A DNA stretch of 64,000 nt from Couchioplanes azureus (GCF_014648355.1 NZ_BMQY01000002.1:310001-374000); one strand, 5' to 3'. Counted from the stretch's first letter, positions 33,601-42,577 are shown. Made by a program: numbers and translations. The notes: generated from the letters alone by a model not told the origin.

Positions 33601-36600
33601 CCGCCGTCGCTGCACCACGACCGCCCGTCGCCGCGGTTCGACCTGGCCGGGGCCGGGTTCGAGGTGGTCACGTCGCGGCGGCCGTGGACCGGTCCCGCCG
33701 TCGCCGGGATCAACGGGTTCGGCTTCGGCGGCACCAACGCGCACGCGATCCTGGCCGCGCCGCCCGCGCCGCCCGCGCCGGAGCCGGCCGACGGGCCTGC
33801 GGACGCCGGGCCGCCGGTCCCCGGGCCTTGCGGCCCCGACCCGGTGGAGGGCCCCGCCGACCCGGCGCCCGCGGCCCGCGGGCCGCATCTGCTCACGCTG
33901 TCGGCCCGTTCCGCGGCCGCGCTGCGGGCGGCGGCCGGCCAGCTCGTGGAGCATCTGCGGGCCCATCCGGCGCTGCGCGAGGCGGACGTGTGCGCCACCG
34001 TCTCCACGGCCCGCGACGACGGGCCGTACCGGGTCGCGCTGGTGGCGGACGGCGACCTCGCCGAGCGCCTGGCGACCGCGGCGTACGGCCCGCCCGTGGG
34101 TCGCGCGCCCCGGGTGGCGTGGCTCTTCGGCGGGCAGGGCACCCAGCGTCCGGGCCGGGGCGCCGCACTGTACGCCGGCGCGCCCCGGTTCCGTGCGGTC
34201 CTCGACGAGGTGTCCGCGGCGGCCGGGCCGATCGCGGGCCGCACCCTGCGCGCATGGTGCACGGACCCGTCGGTGCCGGCCGGCGACCTGGCCCGCACCG
34301 AGGTCACCCAGCCGCTGGTGGTCGCGTTCGGCGTGGCGCAGGCGGCCCAGCTGCTCGCGTACGGGGTCCGGCCGGAGGCGGTCGCCGGGCACAGCGTCGG
34401 CGAGCTGGCCGCCGCGGCGACCGCCGGGATGCTCACCCCGGTGGAGGCGGTGCTGCTGGCCGCCGAACGGGGCCGGCTGACCGCGGAGCTGGCCACGCCG
34501 GGGGCGATGGTCGCGGTGGCCGCGGGCGCCGACGCGGTGGCTGCGGTGCTGGACGCCGGCGTGGTCCTCGCGGCGGACAACGGCGCCCGTCAGGTGGTGC
34601 TCGCCGGGCCGGTCGAGGCGGTCCAGGAGGCGAGCCGGCGGCTGGTCGCCCTCGGCATCGGCACCCGCCGGCTCGCGGTCTCGCACGCCTTCCACTCCCC
34701 GGCCATGGCGCCGGTCGCCGACCGGCTCGCCCGCCATGCCCCGGCCCCGCGGCCCGCGGAGATTCCGCTGCTCAGCACGGTGACGGGCGACTGGGGTGCG
34801 GCGTACGACGCGGCCTACCTGGCGGCACAGGCGGTGCGGCCGGTACGCTTCGCGGCCGCGGTGCACCGGCTGAGGGACGCCGGTTTCGACGCCTTCGTGG
34901 AGGTGGGCGCGAGCGTCGCGCTCGCGCCGCTGATCCCGGCGGCACCGGTACGCCCGGCGGGCCGCGACGCCCGTGCCCTGCTGGCGACGGCCGGAGACCT
35001 GTGGCGGCGCGGTGCCCCTCTCGACCGCACCCGGCTCGACGCCGGCACGCGACCGGTGGAGGTGCCGACGTATCCGTTCCAGCGGCGCCGTCACTGGGTC
35101 ACCGACGTGCCGCCGACGCTGGCGACCGCCCGATGGGTCGAGGCGCCCGCCACGGTCCGCGGCACCGACGCCGCCGGGGAAGACGGCAGTCCCCCGCCGG
35201 TGACGGTCGTGACGGCCGCACCCGCCGGGACCGACGACGAGGGCGCCGCCGCCGCGCGGGCGCTGGCGCGGGCGCCGCGGTCGGGACACCTGCTCGTCGT
35301 CACCGAGGACGTTCACGTCACCGGCGCCGGCCCCGAGCGGCCGAACCCCGTGCACGCCGTCTGGACGGGTCTGGCGATGGCGCTGGCGGACGAGAACCCC
35401 GGCCTCGGCGTCCGCATCGTCGACCTGTCCTCGACGGACACGCCGGCGGCCCGGCGCGACGCCGTCGCGCGGGAGTCGGCCGACCCGCCGGCGCCCGGTC
35501 CCGCGCGGATCGTCGCCTGGCGGGACGGCCGCCGGCTCGAGCGCCGGTTCACCGGCGCCGCCCCCATCACGCCGGTGGACCTGCCGAGCGACGGGCGGTA
35601 TCTGATCGTCGGCGGTGCCGGTGCGGCGGGCAGCGCGATCGCCCGGGACCTGGCCCGCCGGGGACGCCCGCACCTGCTGCTCGCGGGCCGCTCGGCGGCA
35701 CCGGCCGCGCTCCTCGGGGAGCTGCGGAAGCTCGGGGCGTCGGTGGAGTACCGCCGGGCCGACGTGGCGGTGGCGGCGGACGTGGCCGCGCTCGTCGCCG
35801 GGCACCGGTTCGACGTCGTGGTGCACGCGGCCGGGGTGGTCCGCCCGGGCAGCCTGCGGGCGGCGGCCCCGGCGGAGATCGCGGCGGATCTGGCGGCCAA
35901 GGTCCGCGGCACCCGCCTGCTCACCGAGGCCCTGCGCGGGCAGGATCCGCTCGTCGTGGCGTTGTCGTCGGTCTCGTCCGTGCTGCCCGGCCTGGCCGGC
36001 GCGCTCGGCGCCTACGTGGCCGGCAACGCCTGCCTCGACGCCTTCGCCGCGGCGCAGCGGAAGGCCGGGCGGCGATTCGTGTCGGTGAACCTGCCGGTGC
36101 TGACCGGCGGCGGCCTCGCCGCGGCCGGGGGCCTCGCCGCGGACGGCGACGGGCTGCCGCTCGACCGGCTGCCGGAGATCCTGTGGACGGCCGCCGCCGT
36201 GGGCGCACCCCAGGTGCTGGTCACCGTGCCGCACCGGCCGGGCGAGACCTCCGCCGTCGCGGCTGCGGGCAACGCGGCCGCCGGTCCGGCGCCGGGCGAC
36301 GCGGCCGGCAGCTCCGCATCGGCCCACGGCGGTGCCCCGGAGGCGGCGGGCGGGCACCGCACCACGGGGTCCGGCACCGGCTACGACGACGTCGTCGCGA
36401 TCGTGCGGGAGCTGCTGGCCGGCCCGCTGGGCACCGACGCCGCGGCGATCGGCGCCGACGAGCCGTTCCTCGCCCTCGGGCTCGACTCGCTGACCGCCGT
36501 CGACCTGGTCAAGAAGCTCGAGGCCCGGCTCGGCCGCACGCTGTCGACGACGCTGTTCTTCGAGCACCGTACGCTCGGCGAGGTCGCCCGACACCTCGCG

Positions 36601-39600
36601 GGCGCGCCGGAGTTCCCGCTCAGCCCGGTGCAGCGGGCGTTCGTCACCACCGGCCGGCTGTACCCCGGGGTACCCGCGTACGCGTCCGTGCGGCAGACCG
36701 TGACCGGGCCGGTCGACCCGGACCGGCTGGGGCGCGCCTTCGCGGAGCTGGAGCGACGCCATCCGATGCTGCGGGTACGGTTCGGCGCCGGCGGGCAGCG
36801 GTTCGCGGCACCGGGACCCGGGCGGCCCGCGTGGTTCACCGTGACCGCGCTCGCCGGGCCGGTGGAGACGCTCGACGCCGCCCTGCGCCACCGCCGGTTC
36901 GACCTGACCCGGGAGGCACCGCTCCGGGCGGTCCTGGCCGTCGCCGGTCCGGAGCTGGCGCACCTGCTCGTGGTGGCGCACCACGCCGCCGCCGACGGCT
37001 ACAGCCTGGCGATCCTCGGCGACGAGCTGTGGGCGCTCTACTCCGGACGCGAGCTGCCCGCGCCGCCCGCCACGACGTTCGCCGACCATGAGGCGTCGCG
37101 CGGCGCCCCGGCCGCGGCGGACCTGGATCACTGGCGGGAGGCGCTCGGGGCGTACCCCGGGCTGGCGCTGCCGTTCGACGGTGACGCCCGGAGCGAGCCG
37201 GAGCCGCCGTACGCCGTCCATCAGGTGACGGCCGGCCCGGCGCCGACCGCACGGCTGGGCGAGCGGGCCCGGGAGGCGGGGGTGTCGCTGTTCCATCTGC
37301 TGCTCGCCGGCTACGTGCGGTGCCTGTCCCGGTGGAGCGGCCAGTCCGCGGTGCCGGTGGCGGTCGCCCGCGCCGGGCGCACCGCGCGGCTGGCGGGGGT
37401 GGAGCGGATGGTCGGCCCGTTCGCGGACACGCTGCCGGTGCTCGCCGATGTACGGCCGGGCGAGCCGGTCCTCGCGCTCGCCCGGCGGTTGCGCGACGCC
37501 TGGCTGGACAGCGAACGGCACGGCTCGGTCTCCACCGTGGACCTCGCGCGGATGCTCGCCGCGGAGGGCGCCGGGCCGCGCACGGCGAGCCCGGCGAGTT
37601 TCAGCTTCGCCCGCTTCCCCGGCACCGGCGGCGCCGGCGGCCCCGTCGTGGCGACCGTCGCCGGCACCGCGTCGGCCGCGACCCGGCTGGGCCTGGTGTG
37701 CTTCGAGGCGCACGGCGCCCTGCACTTCTCGTGGAACTACCCGGCAGCGCTGTTCGATCAGTCCACGGTGGAGCGCCTCGCCGCCGAGCATCTGGCGGAG
37801 ATCGACGAGCTCGCCGGCGCTGCGCCGCCGACGGTGCCCGCGCCGCCGACGGTGCCCGCGCCGCCGACGGTGCCCGTCGTCGAGCGGATCCGGCGGCAGT
37901 GCCGTCGCTCGCCCGAGGCGGTCGCCGTCCGCACCGAGGGCGTGCCGCTGACCTACGGTGAGCTCGACGCGGCCTCCGACCGGCTCGCCGCCCGGCTGGC
38001 GGCCACCGGTGCCCGCCGGATCGGCCTGCTCACCGGGCCGGGCGCCGGCACGGTCGTCGGCCTCGTCGCCATCCTCAAGGCCGGTGCGGCGTGGGTGCCC
38101 CTGGACGCCTCGTACCCCACCGCCCGGCTGGCCGAGCAGCTCGCTCGCGCCGGGGTGGGCGTGGTCGTGCACGACGACAGCACCCGTACCGAGGCGGGAA
38201 CCCTGGGCGACCTCACCCTGGTCGACACGCGCGACGGCGTGGACGGCGTACCGCCTCCCGTGACCACCGGACCCGGGGACGAGGCGTACGTCATCTTCAC
38301 CTCCGGCTCGACCGGGCGGCCCAAGGGCGTCGTGGTCGGTCACCGGGCCATGGCCAACTACCTGGACTGGGCCGTGGCGGCGTTCGGGTACCGGCCCGGC
38401 GACCGGCTGGCGCAGACCGCGCCGATCTGCTTCGACGCCTCGGTGCGTCAGCTTCTGGCGCCGCTGCTGGCCGGCGCCACGGTCGTCGCCTGGGACCGGG
38501 ACACCCTCCGCGACCCCGAGGAGCTGCTGCGCCGGGTCGAACGCGACCGGATCACGGTGTGGAGCTCGGTGCCGACGCTGTGGGAGCGGCTGCTCGGGGC
38601 CGCCGAGAAGCGCGCCCGGCGTCCCGATCTCTCCGCACTGCGCTGGGTGCACGTGGGCGGCGAGGAGCTGTCCGCCGCCCACGTACGGCGCTGGTTCGAC
38701 CTGGCCGGCCCCGGCACGCGCATCGCCAACCTGTACGGCCCCACCGAGACGACGATCAACGCCACCGCGCACGTGATCGACCGGCGCCCCGGCGACGACG
38801 AGGTGCATCTGCCGATCGGCCGGCCGATCGGCGGCGCGCTGGCCGAGGTGATCGGCGCCGACGGCCGCCGCTGCCGGCCCGGCGAGGTGGGCGAGCTCCA
38901 CATCGGCGGGGCCGGGGTCGCCGCCGGATACCTCGACGACCCGGAGCAGACCGCGGCGTCGTTCGTGGACCGCGACGGACACCGGTGGTACCGCAGCGGC
39001 GACCGGGCCCACCGCGATTCCGACGGCCTGCTGTGGTTCCGGGGGCGGGTGGACGACCAGGTGAAGCTGCACGGGTACCGGGTGGAGCCGGGCGAGGTGG
39101 AGGCCGTGCTGCGCCGGCACCCGGCGGTCGACCGGTCCGCCGTACGGGTCCACGACGGGCGGCTCGTCGCCTGGGTGCAGCCGCGGGGCGACCTGCGGCC
39201 GGGCGGGGCGGAGCTGCGGACGTACCTGGAAGGGCTGGTGCCGCCGTATCTGGTGCCGGCCCGCGTCGAGGTGGTGACGGCGTTGCCGCTCACCGCCACC
39301 GGCAAGGTCGACCGGGCGCGGCTGGCGCCGGGCGCCGCGGACCGCCGGAGCGGCGCGCCACCGGTGACCGCGACCGAACGGCTGCTGGCCGAGCTCTGGT
39401 CGAGCCTGCTCGGCGTGCCGCACGTGGGGCGCGACGACGACTTCTTCGCCCTCGGCGGCGACTCGATCGGCGTCCTGGACCTGTTCGCCAGGCTGGCGGC
39501 GCACCGGCCGGCGCTCCCCCGGCCGACGGTGGTCTACCGGCACCGCACGCTGGCCGCGCTGGCGGCCGCCATCGACGCGGCGCCCGCCGATCCCGCGGCG

Positions 39601-41907
39601 CACCCCGAGCCCGCGGAGCACCCCGGGCCCGCGGCGCACCCCGAGCCCGCGGCGGGTGCCGCAGACGACGCGGAGTTTCCGCTGACCCCGGGCCAGCGCG
39701 GCTATCTGCTCGCCGACGCGGTCGGCGCCCCGTCGGCCTGGCTGGCGGCGCCGCGGCTGCACGGCCCGCTCGACCCCGACCGGTTCCAGCGGGCCGTCGA
39801 CGTGCTCGTCGCGCGGCATCCGATGCTGCGAACGGCGTTCCGCTGCGACGCACGCCCGCCGGCACAGCGCGAGCTGCCGCCGTCCTCCCGGCTGATCGTC
39901 GGCTACGACGCGGCACCGGGGCCGCTCGCCGCGGCGCTGGAGGCCGAGCGGGCCCATCGGTTCGATCCCGCGCGATGGCCGCTGGTGCGGCTGCGGCTGC
40001 TGCGCACGGGCCCGCAGGAGCACGTCCTCGTCCTGCACGCGCACCACCTGGTCGGGGACGGATACAGCGTGGCGCTGCTGGCCCGCGAGTTGCTGGCGGT
40101 CTACGACCGGGGTGCGGACGCCCTGCCGCCGCTGCGGTCGACGTTCCGCGACTACGCCGCACTGCTGCGCGGGCTCAGCGCCGTCCCCGTGGAGAACGAC
40201 GGGCACGCCTTCGGCCCGGTGGCGACGACCGGCTTCACGCTCCCCGCGGCGGTCACGGCCGGGCTGCGGCACCGGGCGGCCGCGGCCGGCGTGACCCCGT
40301 TCGTGCCGGTCCTCGCCGCGTACGCACACAGCCTCGCGATCGTGACCCGGCAGCCGGACCCGCTGGTCGGCGTGGCGGTGACCGGCCGCGACCACGCCCT
40401 GCCCGACGTGGCCCGCATCTTCGGCCCGTGCGCGACCGCGGTCGCCGTGCGTCCCGCACCGGCCGGCGCCGGAGACGACCTGCGGCGCGCGGCCGCCGCG
40501 GTGCAGGAGGCCCGGAGCCGCACCTTCACCGCGCCGCGCGGATGGCGGTTCTTCTTCACCTACCTGGACTTCGACGCACTGGGCCCGCCCCGGGGCGAGA
40601 CGCTCCGGCTGTCCTGGGAGGACACCGACGCCGACCTGGCGGTCCCGCCCGGCACCGAGACGCTGCTGGCGGTCCGCCCGGTCGACGGCGGCCTGCGGCT
40701 CACGCTGCGCGGCCGCGCCGCACCGCAGACCCTCGACCGGCTCGCCGCCGACCTCCGGTCGCGCCTCGAGCAAGCGGCCGGCGCACGGCCGCGGCACGAC
40801 CGGGCCACCCGGCTGGATGCCGCCCTCGTCGGCTACCTTCCGGCCCCCGCGCACCTCGCGGCCGTGGCGGAAGACCTGCCCGCGGAGGTACGCCGCGCGC
40901 TGCCCGCCCTGGACCGGGAGGGCATCCGGGCGGTCCTGTTCCCCGACGGCGGCCCGCGCCTGCTGGAGACCGCCGCGACGCCGCTCGGCCGGTCGGGATT
41001 CGTGTGCCTGCCCCGGTTCGCCGACGAGCTGACCGGGCCGGGCCTCGCCGCGGACGGCGCCGCCGCCGTCGACCTCGCCGCGGAGCTGGGCGCGCGCAGC
41101 GTGTCGCTGGCCGGGATGATCCCGTCCCTGACCGGGTACGGCACGGCGGTCGCACGCCGCGTACGCTCGGCGGCCCGGGTGACCAGCGGCCACGCGGTGA
41201 CCGCCGCCTCGGTGGTCCGCACGACGCTCGCCGCCGTCGCCGCCACCGGCCGCACGCTGCCCGACGGTGTGCTGGCCGTCGTGGGAGTCGGCTCCATCGG
41301 CGCCGCATCTCTGCGGCTGTTGCTGGCCCGCACCGGGCCGGCGCCGGCCGGCCTGCTGCTGTGCGACCTACCGGCCGCCGCCGGCCGGCTCACCGAGCTG
41401 GCGGCCACGATCGCGGCCGGCGGCTACGACGGTCCCGTCGACATCGTCACCGCCGGCCCGGCGGCGCCGGACCCGGTGTACCGGGCGCACGTCATCGTGG
41501 CGGCGACCAGCGGCGGTCCCGGCACCCTGGACGTCGACCGGCTGCGACCGGGCACCGTCGTGGTGGACGACTCGTTCCCGCACTGCTTCGACACCGGGCG
41601 GGCCCTGAGCCGGATGCGCGACCGGCGGGACGTGCTCGTGGTGGGCGGCGGGCTCCTGCACTGCGGCCCGGTCGACCGGACGGTCGCCGCCGGCCTGCCC
41701 GCCGCGGCCCGGCCCGGCCTGCCGGGCACGGTGGCGTCGTGCCAGCTGGAGTCGCTGCTGCACGCGACGAGACCGGGGTTGCCGCTGGTGTCCGGCCCGG
41801 TCGGCACGGCGGCGGCCGCCGCCTACTGGGACGCCCTCGACGCGGCGGGGGTCCGCGCGGCCCCGCTGCACCTGCTGGACCGCGAGGTGCCCGGGCCCAT
41901 GCCATGA
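30628..41907 (+). CDS. Hybrid FAAL-PKS-NRPS megasynthase with terminal acyl-ACP-reductase-like domain
   Basis: One uninterrupted 3,759-residue protein. FAAL, 1-525 (SSGSTAAPKG, MPYFHDMGLIG). ACP1, Ser586. KS, 646-1047 (Cys797, His930, His969). AT, 1155-1489 (GHSVG Ser1256, HAFH at 1353: malonyl-type). KR, from about 1655 (GGAGAAG, Ser1781, Tyr1796, Asn1800; a 2-residue longer loop). ACP2, Ser1954. C1, 1996-2395 (HHAAADG, His2119). A, 2428-2900 (FTSGSTGRPKG, NLYGPTETT, Lys2893). PCP, Ser2946. C2, 3017-3385 (HHLVGDG, His3140). Reductase-like end, 3396-3759. No DH, ER or TE. Inferred chemistry: a fatty acid is adenylated and loaded, extended by one malonate, reduced to beta-hydroxyacyl, condensed with one amino acid and released reductively. 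AGGAG precedes the ATG at 30628. Adenylation-pocket residues, aligned by eye, read D-A-R-S-V-V-L-I-N-K; I cannot match them to a known amino acid. Confidence 0.92.
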   Translation: MTLTDVLLRAATRAPDRGVVHLGDAGAERLVTHAELYADALRIAGGLRRAGLATGDSLLVVADDSAEFLPLFWGAVLAGVVPVPLPPEPARLAAVAALLGGPPLAGDAVLAGARVLPVPTLRRSAPLAAPVRAATGDLAMLQFSSGSTAAPKGVELTHGNLVANLEQAARASALDGDDVVLTWMPYFHDMGLIGTHLVPLHRGCRQVRISPLTFAKRPELWLRTAARHRATVLSAANFALALTVRRVAGETLDGIDLSSVRLMMVGAEPISPTVWRAFADRMARARLDPRALRPVYGLAEATVAVAFTPPGELARPLRLSRAALARGVAVDAGAGTPAVELMDAGHPVPGCRIRIVDEDGRPVEDGLVGHIQVRGPNVTRGYHRDPAASAAALAGGWLRTGDTGFLRAGRLCVTGREKDVVFVHGRTFHAGDLEEVAAATPGLGAGPVAVVGATGAVSGRERVVVFLAAPAVRADPEVGARVRARVAEALGYDGVEVRVVPNGAFARTTSGKLRRQALRERIGADEVAAPLPAPPAPPVVPASAARVPRSRADLERTVRAVWSRVLRIPEERIGPADRFLAIGGSSLAAMEVLAALEDTLGRTLDPVLLRDCATVPELADRLLADRWPAAPAGRPAPASRPVAGTELAVVAMACRFPDAATPEEFWRNLLAGRDSVAPVTRWPGGGHGAFLGDPALFDAGFFGIDDAEARYLDPHARIFLELAYEALERAGLAGPRRHDRRIGVFAAVGESGYAELVAATGTAGPHAMTGTMRGLLPARVAHLLDLRGPALAVDTACSSALVALHLAHRSLAAGDCDVAVVGGVGLLLTPTGERLLGGAQALSPTGRCRAFAADADGFVPGEGGAALVLTRLGDADRDRVLAVVRGTAVTNDGRSLSLMAPNPLRQREVIAQAYRDCGVDPAEVSYVEAHGTGTAVGDPVEAQSLAYAFPPLPDGRKRLLGSVKTNVGHLLHAAGLPALVKVVLALRHRELPPSLHHDRPSPRFDLAGAGFEVVTSRRPWTGPAVAGINGFGFGGTNAHAILAAPPAPPAPEPADGPADAGPPVPGPCGPDPVEGPADPAPAARGPHLLTLSARSAAALRAAAGQLVEHLRAHPALREADVCATVSTARDDGPYRVALVADGDLAERLATAAYGPPVGRAPRVAWLFGGQGTQRPGRGAALYAGAPRFRAVLDEVSAAAGPIAGRTLRAWCTDPSVPAGDLARTEVTQPLVVAFGVAQAAQLLAYGVRPEAVAGHSVGELAAAATAGMLTPVEAVLLAAERGRLTAELATPGAMVAVAAGADAVAAVLDAGVVLAADNGARQVVLAGPVEAVQEASRRLVALGIGTRRLAVSHAFHSPAMAPVADRLARHAPAPRPAEIPLLSTVTGDWGAAYDAAYLAAQAVRPVRFAAAVHRLRDAGFDAFVEVGASVALAPLIPAAPVRPAGRDARALLATAGDLWRRGAPLDRTRLDAGTRPVEVPTYPFQRRRHWVTDVPPTLATARWVEAPATVRGTDAAGEDGSPPPVTVVTAAPAGTDDEGAAAARALARAPRSGHLLVVTEDVHVTGAGPERPNPVHAVWTGLAMALADENPGLGVRIVDLSSTDTPAARRDAVARESADPPAPGPARIVAWRDGRRLERRFTGAAPITPVDLPSDGRYLIVGGAGAAGSAIARDLARRGRPHLLLAGRSAAPAALLGELRKLGASVEYRRADVAVAADVAALVAGHRFDVVVHAAGVVRPGSLRAAAPAEIAADLAAKVRGTRLLTEALRGQDPLVVALSSVSSVLPGLAGALGAYVAGNACLDAFAAAQRKAGRRFVSVNLPVLTGGGLAAAGGLAADGDGLPLDRLPEILWTAAAVGAPQVLVTVPHRPGETSAVAAAGNAAAGPAPGDAAGSSASAHGGAPEAAGGHRTTGSGTGYDDVVAIVRELLAGPLGTDAAAIGADEPFLALGLDSLTAVDLVKKLEARLGRTLSTTLFFEHRTLGEVARHLAGAPEFPLSPVQRAFVTTGRLYPGVPAYASVRQTVTGPVDPDRLGRAFAELERRHPMLRVRFGAGGQRFAAPGPGRPAWFTVTALAGPVETLDAALRHRRFDLTREAPLRAVLAVAGPELAHLLVVAHHAAADGYSLAILGDELWALYSGRELPAPPATTFADHEASRGAPAAADLDHWREALGAYPGLALPFDGDARSEPEPPYAVHQVTAGPAPTARLGERAREAGVSLFHLLLAGYVRCLSRWSGQSAVPVAVARAGRTARLAGVERMVGPFADTLPVLADVRPGEPVLALARRLRDAWLDSERHGSVSTVDLARMLAAEGAGPRTASPASFSFARFPGTGGAGGPVVATVAGTASAATRLGLVCFEAHGALHFSWNYPAALFDQSTVERLAAEHLAEIDELAGAAPPTVPAPPTVPAPPTVPVVERIRRQCRRSPEAVAVRTEGVPLTYGELDAASDRLAARLAATGARRIGLLTGPGAGTVVGLVAILKAGAAWVPLDASYPTARLAEQLARAGVGVVVHDDSTRTEAGTLGDLTLVDTRDGVDGVPPPVTTGPGDEAYVIFTSGSTGRPKGVVVGHRAMANYLDWAVAAFGYRPGDRLAQTAPICFDASVRQLLAPLLAGATVVAWDRDTLRDPEELLRRVERDRITVWSSVPTLWERLLGAAEKRARRPDLSALRWVHVGGEELSAAHVRRWFDLAGPGTRIANLYGPTETTINATAHVIDRRPGDDEVHLPIGRPIGGALAEVIGADGRRCRPGEVGELHIGGAGVAAGYLDDPEQTAASFVDRDGHRWYRSGDRAHRDSDGLLWFRGRVDDQVKLHGYRVEPGEVEAVLRRHPAVDRSAVRVHDGRLVAWVQPRGDLRPGGAELRTYLEGLVPPYLVPARVEVVTALPLTATGKVDRARLAPGAADRRSGAPPVTATERLLAELWSSLLGVPHVGRDDDFFALGGDSIGVLDLFARLAAHRPALPRPTVVYRHRTLAALAAAIDAAPADPAAHPEPAEHPGPAAHPEPAAGAADDAEFPLTPGQRGYLLADAVGAPSAWLAAPRLHGPLDPDRFQRAVDVLVARHPMLRTAFRCDARPPAQRELPPSSRLIVGYDAAPGPLAAALEAERAHRFDPARWPLVRLRLLRTGPQEHVLVLHAHHLVGDGYSVALLARELLAVYDRGADALPPLRSTFRDYAALLRGLSAVPVENDGHAFGPVATTGFTLPAAVTAGLRHRAAAAGVTPFVPVLAAYAHSLAIVTRQPDPLVGVAVTGRDHALPDVARIFGPCATAVAVRPAPAGAGDDLRRAAAAVQEARSRTFTAPRGWRFFFTYLDFDALGPPRGETLRLSWEDTDADLAVPPGTETLLAVRPVDGGLRLTLRGRAAPQTLDRLAADLRSRLEQAAGARPRHDRATRLDAALVGYLPAPAHLAAVAEDLPAEVRRALPALDREGIRAVLFPDGGPRLLETAATPLGRSGFVCLPRFADELTGPGLAADGAAAVDLAAELGARSVSLAGMIPSLTGYGTAVARRVRSAARVTSGHAVTAASVVRTTLAAVAATGRTLPDGVLAVVGVGSIGAASLRLLLARTGPAPAGLLLCDLPAAAGRLTELAATIAAGGYDGPVDIVTAGPAAPDPVYRAHVIVAATSGGPGTLDVDRLRPGTVVVDDSFPHCFDTGRALSRMRDRRDVLVVGGGLLHCGPVDRTVAAGLPAAARPGLPGTVASCQLESLLHATRPGLPLVSGPVGTAAAAAYWDALDAAGVRAAPLHLLDREVPGPMP
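37822..37875 (+). repeat. Three perfect 18-bp repeats in the C1-A linker
   Basis: GCGCCGCCGACGGTGCCC occurs three times in tandem, encoding (APPTVP)x3 between the first condensation and the adenylation domain. It is a flexible interdomain linker. Confidence 0.85.
39598..39651 (+). repeat. Three near-perfect 18-bp repeats in the PCP-C2 linker
   Basis: Three 18-bp units of the form GCGCACCCCGAGCCCGCG encode (A/E)HP(E/G)PA repeats between the PCP and the second condensation domain. Confidence 0.8.
40816..41904 (+). other. Terminal AAR-like acyl-ACP reductase domain of the megasynthase
   Basis: Residues 3396-3759 align by eye along their length with cyanobacterial acyl-ACP reductase (AAR). ALVGYLPAPAHL corresponds to AAR's opening GLIGHLTSLEQA. 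SLAGMIPSLTGYG corresponds to ALGGFTSI, and VTSGHAVTAASVV to FTTGNTHTAYVI. The Rossmann loop is VVGVGSIG (Gly3553, Gly3555, Gly3558) and VLVVGGGLLHC matches YVLNGGVVEHC. Cys3705 in VASCQLESLL matches the catalytic Cys294 in MFACFAEAML. AAR forms a thioester on that Cys from acyl-ACP and reduces it with NADPH to the aldehyde. The same reaction on a peptidyl carrier protein is inferred, not shown. Confidence 0.72.
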
Positions 41908-41914
41908 TCTTCCG

Positions 41915-42577
41915 GTGCGCGCCGTCCTGTTCGACCTCGATGACACGCTGATCGACCAGCAGACCGCCGCCCGTGAGGCGGTCGTCGCGTGGGCCGCGGA
42001 GCTCGGTGTCACCGATCCGGACGTCCCCCGGCGCTGGGCACACCTCTCCGAACGGCACCTGGCCCGCTATCAGCGCCGTGAGCTGACCTTCGACGAGCAG
42101 CGCCGCGAGCGGGTCCGCGACTTCCTGCCCGGGCCGCTGACCGACCGGGAAGCGGACGCGCTCTTCGCGGGTTACCTCACGCGCTACGAGGCCGGCTGGA
42201 CGGCGTTCGAGGACGCGGTTCCCACGCTCCGGCGGGCCCGTGCCGCCGGGTTGCCGGTCGCCATCCTCACCAACGGCGACGAGACCCAGCAACGCCGCAA
42301 ACTGGAGCGGCTGTCCCTCAGCGCCGAGATCGACCTGCTGGTGGCGTCCTCGATGGTGGCCGCGGGAAAACCGGACCCGCGCGCCTTCCAGCACGCGGTC
42401 GCGCTCCTGGGTCTCCGCGGTGCCGACGTCCTGATGGTCGGCGACTCCCTGGAGAAGGACGTGCTCGCCGCACGGGCCGCCGGTCTGGAGGCGGTCCTCG
42501 TGGACCGCGCGGACGCCCACCCCGACGCCGGCGTGCCCCGCGTGCGTTCCCTCCACGACCTGGCCTTCGTCCGCTGA
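41915..42577 (+). CDS. HAD-superfamily hydrolase, coupled to the megasynthase
   Basis: The 220-residue protein is a HAD phosphatase with a helical cap. Motif I is FDLDDTLID at the N-terminus, motif II is ILTNGD, the motif III lysine is in AAGKPDPRAF, and motif IV is VGDSLEKDV. It would dephosphorylate a small metabolite in the cytoplasm. Its GTG start lies only 7 nt after the megasynthase stop, so the two are almost certainly one operon. It may tailor the product or a precursor, or remove a toxic by-product; the substrate is unknown. Confidence 0.88.
   Translation: MRAVLFDLDDTLIDQQTAAREAVVAWAAELGVTDPDVPRRWAHLSERHLARYQRRELTFDEQRRERVRDFLPGPLTDREADALFAGYLTRYEAGWTAFEDAVPTLRRARAAGLPVAILTNGDETQQRRKLERLSLSAEIDLLVASSMVAAGKPDPRAFQHAVALLGLRGADVLMVGDSLEKDVLAARAAGLEAVLVDRADAHPDAGVPRVRSLHDLAFVR

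Noticed and set aside
37822..39651. 18-bp repeats in the megasynthase as possible CRISPR repeats
   Set aside because: They are in-frame Pro-rich linkers between domains.
30544..41193. A 3,549-residue open frame on the minus strand opposite the megasynthase
   Set aside because: It is an antisense shadow of very high-G+C coding DNA; the composition is Arg/Gly/His-rich with no domains, while the plus strand encodes clear PKS/NRPS motifs.
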